Assembly: GCA_023935145.1 (NCBI GenBank)
Contig: CM043697.1
Coordinates: 56,182,001-56,246,000 of the forward strand
Direction: 5' to 3'
DNA length: 64,000 nucleotides
Origin: Bretschneidera sinensis
Taxonomy: Eukaryota; Streptophyta; Magnoliopsida; Brassicales; Akaniaceae
Below, in pieces: positions 61,501 through 64,000 of this stretch (position 1 is the first letter of the stretch; the number at the start of each line of letters is the position of its first letter). Both the position numbers and the translations under genes were made by a program. The notes below the pieces were generated by a model. That model saw only the letters and a list, made by a program, of their open reading frames with translations. It made no database searches and had not been told where the DNA came from.

Positions 61501-61952
61501 TAATGTGGGAGCTGTGCACTCTAAACAGACCATGGGAAGGAGTGCCACCAGAGAGGGTAGGCTGACATGATTCCTCTTCATATACTTGAGCTCATGCTTT
61601 GGTTTTTTTAGAAATAAATCCATTTTTTATATTTTCAAATATACAAATATTAAATCATGGCCTTTTACTTTTCAGGTCGTGTATGCTGTTGCAAATGAGG
61701 GATCGCGGCTAGAGATTCCTGAAGGTCCATTAGGCAGGCTAATTGCAGGTGTAGTTAAGCTTTTATGAATTTGCCAAGACTAATGAAATTTTCACTCATC
61801 ATTTTTACAATACGTACAGACTTAATTACTTAATTAGGCTAATGCCTTGTGATGCCATTTCACTGACAGATTGTTGGGCAGAACCGCAAGAACGGCCAAG
61901 CTGTGAGGAGATACTTTCACACTTGCTCGATTGCGAGTATTCACTCTGCTAG
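33699..61952 (+). CDS. EDR1-domain Raf-like MAPKKK, 16 coding exons, 822 residues
   Basis: A serine/threonine kinase of the plant Raf-like MAPKKK class, like Arabidopsis At2g31010/At2g42640/At3g58640. Coding exons (hand-joined, all GT-AG, frame kept throughout): 33699-33947, 40746-40949, 43730-43918, 44108-44367, 44500-44619, 44796-44885, 52484-52579, 56667-56759, 57360-57480, 58582-58882, 59694-59817, 59924-59943, 60226-60382, 61268-61556, 61676-61748, 61870-61952. Residues about 75-265 are the EDR1 domain (GFYSVIP to [12 protein letters not shown]). Next come a Ser-rich linker with an RRIRRRS basic patch and then the kinase domain, about 565-817. Catalytic parts are intact: GIGFFGEV loop, Lys593 in [13 protein letters not shown] with Asp689, DFG Asp707 and GTPEWMAPE. 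The length fits the family. The start [10 protein letters not shown] matches the family's usual N-terminus as I recall it. The mean exon is about 154 nt, against introns up to 7.6 kb full of transposons. In-vivo targets are not evident from sequence. Confidence 0.93.
35838..36200 (-). mobile_element. LINE fragment (RT zinc-binding domain), inserted in the copia element
   Basis: The minus strand reads [31 protein letters not shown] and [21 protein letters not shown] in two frames. This is the zf-RVT region of plant L1-type LINEs and matches the copies in introns 2 and 7. It separates the copia gag start from its pol relic. Confidence 0.7.
36175..37615 (+). pseudogene. Copia RT/RNase H relic
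   Basis: Fragments in several frames follow the copia order. RT blocks are VGCKWIFRI, a decayed [22 protein letters not shown] and [19 protein letters not shown]. An RNase H-like block has [14 protein letters not shown], then [20 protein letters not shown]. The terminal domain precedes the 3' LTR. Integrase is missing, as are most of gag and protease. Many stops are present. Confidence 0.7.
39062..40460 (-). mobile_element. Non-autonomous LTR element, minus strand (LARD/TRIM-like)
   Basis: Direct repeats of about 170 bp at 39062-39229 and 40287-40460 both begin TGTAGATTG and end with CTAACA or CTCAACA. On the minus strand the 5' LTR is followed by AGTATCAGAGCCC (complement near 40269-40281), a primer-site variant. 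A purine run TTGAGGGAGAGTG precedes the other LTR. The 1.06-kb interior has no gag or pol pattern. No clear target duplication was found. Confidence 0.65.
41385..42180 (+). mobile_element. 5'-truncated LINE copy A (intron 2)
   Basis: Contains the readable zf-RVT blocks [36 protein letters not shown] and [11 protein letters not shown], then [14 protein letters not shown]. It ends in a tail with CTTTTGGTGCTTTTTAATAAAA and ACTTATCAGG followed by A-runs. Frameshifts abolish coding. Confidence 0.75.
42405..42500 (+). mobile_element. tRNA-derived SINE head
   Basis: A box-A-like stretch, GCATAGCCCAATTGGTAA (42421-42438), and a box-B-like stretch, AAGTTCAAATCCC (about 42468-42480), are spaced as in a tRNA gene. 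The stem positions are not paired well enough for a functional tRNA and no anticodon loop is convincing. A CA microsatellite follows. Confidence 0.65.
42505..42537. repeat. (TA)n/(CA)n microsatellite
   Basis: A TA run passing into CA repeats at the SINE tail. Confidence 0.85.
42540..43530 (+). mobile_element. 5'-truncated LINE copy B (intron 2)
   Basis: Blocks include [52 protein letters not shown] and [20 protein letters not shown], then the tail CACTCTCTTGGTGCG with ACTTATCAATATAT. It lies directly behind the SINE and microsatellite. It is broken by a stop at 43309-43311 and frameshifts. Confidence 0.75.
45418..47557 (-). mobile_element. Non-autonomous LTR element, minus strand, with TSD GTTTT
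   Basis: LTRs at 45418-45827 and 47208-47556 both begin TGATGC on the plus strand and end CCCATCA. They share long stretches such as ATAACTCAATCA and TCTTATATAGAGATCTTAACCC. The complement of TGGTATCAAAGCC, a Met-tRNA-like primer site, lies at 47193-47205 beside the right LTR, so the element runs on the minus strand. GTTTT flanks both ends (45413-45417 and 47558-47562). The 1.38-kb interior has minus-strand frames of 135 and 69 codons without a recognisable domain. A GC-rich segment at 46640-47150 carries short GTGGCTCGACT repeats. Confidence 0.75.
47978..48559. mobile_element. hAT-type MITE (582 bp)
   Basis: The left end is CAGTGGCGGAGCC and the right end, read inward, is CAGGGACGAAGCC. Flanks AGTAAGTA (47970-47977) and AGTAAGCA (48560-48567) match at 7 of 8 bases, as expected for a hAT duplication. 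The interior is purine-rich and non-coding. A 147-codon minus-strand frame there is Phe-rich low complexity and not a gene. Confidence 0.8.
49968..51433. mobile_element. Long-TIR (Mutator-like) element, inner, Pack-MULE-like
   Basis: Ends GGCTTAAATGTAC and, inverted, GGCTTAAATGCAC define arms of over 200 bp. Shared stretches include TTTCGATTGTAGCACATTGA and TCTCTCAAATCTAT. Flanks ATTTATGTT and ATAAATGTT match at 7 of 9 bases, the duplication length of Mutator-like elements. The interior carries a small minus-strand frame with a leader-like region and a poly-A tract near 50273, suggesting captured host sequence. Confidence 0.7.
50697..50918 (-). CDS. Small six-cysteine protein frame inside the inner MULE-like element
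   Basis: The chosen ATG at 50918 gives 73 residues; an in-frame ATG at 51017 would add 33 Ser/Lys-rich residues that look like translated leader. Residues about 14-25 form a hydrophobic segment ([11 protein letters not shown]) that could be a signal peptide. Six Cys follow, at 26, 32, 47, 50, 54 and 61, including a CKACKDMC core. The protein ends GTVD before a TGA at 50697-50699. The upstream sequence is CT-rich like a plant 5' leader. I do not recognise the family. It may be a fragment of a captured host gene or a chance frame. It lies antisense within intron 6 of the kinase gene. Confidence 0.35.
   Translation of the reverse strand: MTRKQNDQEPTRFTSLVLLLMGLISCDMERYCEVQVRVQGQIFKGVCKACKDMCSGNDGSCLYDTGWFVGTVD
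52980..53070 (+). mobile_element. LINE 3' tail fragment
   Basis: GCGTTACACCCCCTTGGTGC followed by TTTATAAAATTTACTTATAAAA matches the 3' tail of the LINE copies in this gene. No coding part remains. Confidence 0.5.
53272..53790 (-). mobile_element. 5'-truncated LINE copy C, minus strand (intron 7)
   Basis: The complement of the tail (AAGCACCAAGGGGATGCAACCC near 53315) marks its 3' end. The minus strand reads [18 protein letters not shown], the zf-RVT region, then FWVLGGF. Its orientation is opposite to copies A, B and E. Confidence 0.7.
53800..54930 (+). mobile_element. LINE fragment D, a different subfamily (intron 7)
   Basis: Readable blocks are [39 protein letters not shown] and [20 protein letters not shown], then [16 protein letters not shown]. 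They follow the end of an L1-type RT and its zinc-binding domain but differ from copies A, B, C, E and the fragment at 35838-36200. The tail ends in A/T-rich sequence near 54930. Confidence 0.7.
54960..55915 (+). mobile_element. 5'-truncated LINE copy E (intron 7)
   Basis: Blocks run in order: [40 protein letters not shown], a shifted zf-RVT part, and [21 protein letters not shown]. The tail is GGGTTGCATTCTCTTGGTGC then AATACAATTTACTTATAAAA. It is close to copy B and abolished by frameshifts. Confidence 0.75.
57712..58089. mobile_element. Stowaway-like MITE with TA duplication
   Basis: The left end is CTCCCCCTATCCCATA and the right end, read inward, is CTCCTTCCATCCCATA. TA dinucleotides lie at 57710-57711 and 58090-58091. 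Length is about 378 bp, including a nested MITE. It lies in intron 9 of the kinase gene. Confidence 0.8.
57856..57960. mobile_element. Tourist-like MITE nested in the Stowaway element
   Basis: A near-perfect 105-bp hairpin: GGCGTTGTTTGGGAGCCACT at the left, and the inverse AGTGGTTCCCAAACAACACC at the right. The 3-bp duplication TAA lies at 57853-57855 and 57961-57963, as for PIF/Harbinger-type MITEs. Confidence 0.8.
59924..59943 (+). other. 20-nt micro-exon of the kinase CDS (exon 12)
   Basis: ACCTCCAG|C at the left and AATG|GTATTC at the right enclose 20 nt that encode RIRHPN and split codons on both sides. Without it the kinase frame breaks between the SILR and [12 protein letters not shown] blocks. 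Its presence is required by the conserved HPNV motif of the kinase domain. Confidence 0.9.
60383..61267 (+). other. Intron 13 of the kinase gene
   Basis: The donor is TGCAG|GTGTGTT. The acceptor is the weak-looking CACTTAAG|AGGG, chosen because it alone keeps the [18 protein letters not shown] frame. I see nothing else in it. Confidence 0.7.
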
Positions 61953-62280
61953 TGCAATCTGTTTCTTGTGTACAGAAAACATGGTAGAGGTGTTACAATG
62001 TGTTCTCGGCTTCTTAAGCTTGTAAACCTTCATGATTTTCCTAATCTTTGTAGAACATTGAACAACTCAGTTTTCAATTTTAAATGGCAGAAACTCTGAT
62101 ATTTTTGTACAATCAAATCAAAATCAAATCCGGTTTCGGTATAACATTGGAGAAGTATTAAGAGCTGTGGCATAAGCAGGATCTCTTGGATTTTTAAAAC
62201 TCTTGATCTTAACCAGATTAACTTACAGTTTTAATAACTGAGCTACTATGACAATCAACAAAATTGATCGTAAACATGTA
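61953..62280. other. Convergent 3' regions of the kinase gene and MAX2
   Basis: Only 328 bp separate the kinase stop from the ancestral MAX2 stop at 62281-62283, and 391 bp from the stop now in use. The 3' untranslated regions of the two genes probably meet or overlap here in antisense. I could not assign poly(A) signals with confidence. Confidence 0.6.
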
Positions 62281-62343
62281 TCAATCAAGGATCTGGTGCC
62301 CGTTCAATGCATCTTCAAAGCGACTGCATGAGGCCACCCTCAT
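62281..62343 (-). pseudogene. Orphaned C-terminal tail of MAX2 (downstream of the premature stop)
   Basis: In the same frame as MAX2, directly after TAG, 20 sense codons read MRVASCSRFED then ALNGHQILD and a TGA at 62283-62281. The family normally has Glu at the stop position, so a single G-to-T change (GAG to TAG) explains it. The tail corresponds to the C-terminal helix described for rice D3. No other lesion is seen in the tail. Confidence 0.85.
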
Positions 62344-64000
62344 CTATGTACTCATATCGTTTTCTGGTGCTGGATAGTGGTCTTCTCTCAGCTGCACGTC
62401 CCTCAAATTAAGTTTAGGTATTCGAATCAGGTCCATGATCGAATGTTCATGAGCCGTCCCATGGATAAAAAGCTTCTGCAAAGTGAGACATTGTGCGAGT
62501 AACCCAGCTGCTTGAACTGACAGGCTCCTCTGGTTAATATCCCTGTCTTGTGGCGGCCAGTAATCAAGTTCATTGAGACTCAGATCCCCAATCCCATACA
62601 AAAAGAACCTCTCCCACAAGTTCAGATCCATTTGCCCCGATGGCGCAGTCAGTGCATAGCCTATGCTGTCACCACAATCTAACTTCATCTTCGAGAACCG
62701 AGGATACTGAGCAAGGCAACTCAAGCCAAATCCACGCTCTGATGGTTTGTGCCGTCTCCTGCAATCTCCCTCCACTTTTATACAAATCTCCTCTAGACTA
62801 GGACAATTATCTAGACCTGCCATTGGTAATGGAATCAGAATCTCACCAACACCAATCCATAGAGAAAGGTATCGCAACTTATCCCATCTCTTGCACCAAA
62901 AGCCATTGGCATTGGCATTGCTATAGGAACATTCTGCGTAGTACTTGCATCTCTTCTTCTTTTTGCTCAAATCCTCTAATTCACCCTCAAAATAGCTATA
63001 CCCATTGTCCCTAAACACACTGGCTTCACCCACTTGATTGAGATCAAAACCATGAACCGCTCCCTCCAATCTCTCACTCTCTTCCAATCCATCCCACACG
63101 CAATCAATATGCAGTCGCTGAATCCGATCACAGATGGGCTCCACAGCTCGCAGAGACGCCACTGCATCAAGATTCTCGCAAGTAGAAATTTTGACCTCGA
63201 CCAGTGTCTTCCGTAGCAAGGAAGCCATAGTCCTCACTCCCTTGATAGTAATCTTCTGGCACCCTTGAACCTCAAACTTAGATAGCTTACAACACCCCCT
63301 TCCTATTGCTATCAACCCCATATCCGTCAAGTCCCCTGAATTCTTTATATACAACGATTCCAGCCCTCCACACAACGCAACCCCATCGAGCCGCCACTCC
63401 ATCGCCCTGCAAATCCCTTGAAACTGGCCCAATTTAAGCACCCTCAATTTCTTGCATTTCGAATTCAAAACCTCCAAGGCCAGCCCACCATCCCTCACGT
63501 TCTTGCCCACATCAAGAACCAACTCCTCAAGCAGAGGCAATCTCGAAAACATCTCCACTAGAGTCGCTCCAGTGATCCTCGCATCTTCGGTTTCGGGATC
63601 GGGAACCCCCCTAACGTTAGCCAACGACGACGTATCGACTAAATGGAGAAGCAACAAGTTAGGACAGTTGCTTGCAATAGCCAACAGACTCTCGTCCCCA
63701 ACAAACCCCATATATCTGGGATCGAAGGTACAAGCGGCGAGGAAGCTCTTCAAATTGGGACAAGCCTGAGTTATTTGGCGGATCTCTTGGGACTTAAATC
63801 CCTCTGTCAACGACGCCGTAAAGAGATCCAAGTGCGTGAGCGACGCCGATACATCAGGATACGCGTGGAGAATGAGAGGGATTTCTTCAGTCCAGTAATA
63901 GAAAGATGAGAGATCAAGTGATTCGAGCAATTTGCAGTTCTCAAAGATAGGACGGAAATCTGCACCTAGGGAGGACTGGGAGAAACGTTGATGCCAACGG
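62344..64000 (-). CDS. MAX2: MAX2/ORE9/D3 F-box LRR protein, 3' part, with premature stop
   Basis: The frame is open from the window edge (first full codon ends at 63999) to TAG at 62346-62344 and encodes 551 residues. The N-terminal F-box lies beyond the window; the family is about 700 residues. The sequence is unmistakable: LESLDLSSFYYWTEEIPL, ITQACPNLKSFLAACTFDP, VGDESLLAIASNCPNLLLLH and AQYPRFSKMKLDCGDSIGYA. It consists of leucine-rich repeats interrupted by a charged insert (EDLSKKKKRCKYYAE). MAX2 is the substrate-recognition subunit of a nuclear SCF ubiquitin ligase. With D14 or KAI2 it targets SMXL/D53 repressors in strigolactone and karrikin signalling. No intron is seen, as expected. 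Oddity: the frame stops after PENDMST, and the next 20 codons still encode the usual tail down to ILD and TGA. The gene may be a truncated allele, a recent pseudogene or carry a sequencing error. Confidence 0.93.
   Translation of the reverse strand, partial: RWHQRFSQSSLGADFRPIFENCKLLESLDLSSFYYWTEEIPLILHAYPDVSASLTHLDLFTASLTEGFKSQEIRQITQACPNLKSFLAACTFDPRYMGFVGDESLLAIASNCPNLLLLHLVDTSSLANVRGVPDPETEDARITGATLVEMFSRLPLLEELVLDVGKNVRDGGLALEVLNSKCKKLRVLKLGQFQGICRAMEWRLDGVALCGGLESLYIKNSGDLTDMGLIAIGRGCCKLSKFEVQGCQKITIKGVRTMASLLRKTLVEVKISTCENLDAVASLRAVEPICDRIQRLHIDCVWDGLEESERLEGAVHGFDLNQVGEASVFRDNGYSYFEGELEDLSKKKKRCKYYAECSYSNANANGFWCKRWDKLRYLSLWIGVGEILIPLPMAGLDNCPSLEEICIKVEGDCRRRHKPSERGFGLSCLAQYPRFSKMKLDCGDSIGYALTAPSGQMDLNLWERFFLYGIGDLSLNELDYWPPQDRDINQRSLSVQAAGLLAQCLTLQKLFIHGTAHEHSIMDLIRIPKLNLRDVQLREDHYPAPENDMST

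Noticed and set aside
62823..63909. Plus-strand frames of 60-105 codons across MAX2
   Set aside because: Antisense shadows of the conserved MAX2 coding frame.

Overview
The window is nuclear DNA of a flowering plant, most likely a woody eudicot. It is AT-rich, has genes with GT-AG introns up to 7.6 kb, and carries dense nested LTR retrotransposons, LINEs, a SINE, MITEs, hAT and Mutator-like elements. The eudicot call rests on the two host genes, a Raf-like MAPKKK and a MAX2 orthologue. I did not identify the species.

Layout. Positions 1-31,422 are an intergenic transposon graveyard. They hold a 13-unit tandem repeat (about 1-735) and a nearly complete but dead hAT element with a perfect 8-bp target-site duplication (1551-7276). 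A mosaic element follows (9940-18909): its left part is Ty1/copia (LTR, primer site, gag, start of protease) and its right part is Ty3/gypsy of the Athila/Tat type (gag tail, protease, RT, RNase H, integrase, LTR). Next come a minus-strand retroelement relic split by a gypsy solo LTR (20031-24960) and a short gag-only copia-type element with both LTRs (27757-31422).

Positions about 31,950-61,952 (+) hold one large intact gene. I could join 16 coding exons by hand into an 822-residue EDR1-domain Raf-like MAPKKK with all catalytic kinase motifs. Its introns contain most of the remaining mobile DNA: a copia element, two minus-strand non-autonomous LTR elements, six or more 5'-truncated LINE copies with a shared 3' tail, a SINE, a hAT MITE, nested Mutator-like inverted-repeat elements (one carrying a small six-cysteine open frame) and a Tourist-like MITE inside a Stowaway-like MITE. 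The leader contains two overlapping upstream reading frames that become continuous only after the leader intron is removed.

Positions 62,344-64,000 (-) are the 3' part of MAX2, the F-box/LRR subunit of the strigolactone/karrikin SCF ubiquitin ligase. It is convergent with the kinase gene and runs off the right edge. Its frame ends at a TAG 21 codons before a perfectly preserved ancestral C-terminus and TGA. The stop would remove the functionally important C-terminal helix, and I consider this the most interesting observation here.

The two host genes are not known to act in one pathway; their adjacency is simply convergent. I found no evidence for a wholly new multi-gene system. The noteworthy items are the MAX2 nonsense codon, the spliced upstream ORFs, the mosaic retroelement, the palindrome arrays of the LTRs and the cysteine-rich frame inside a transposon.
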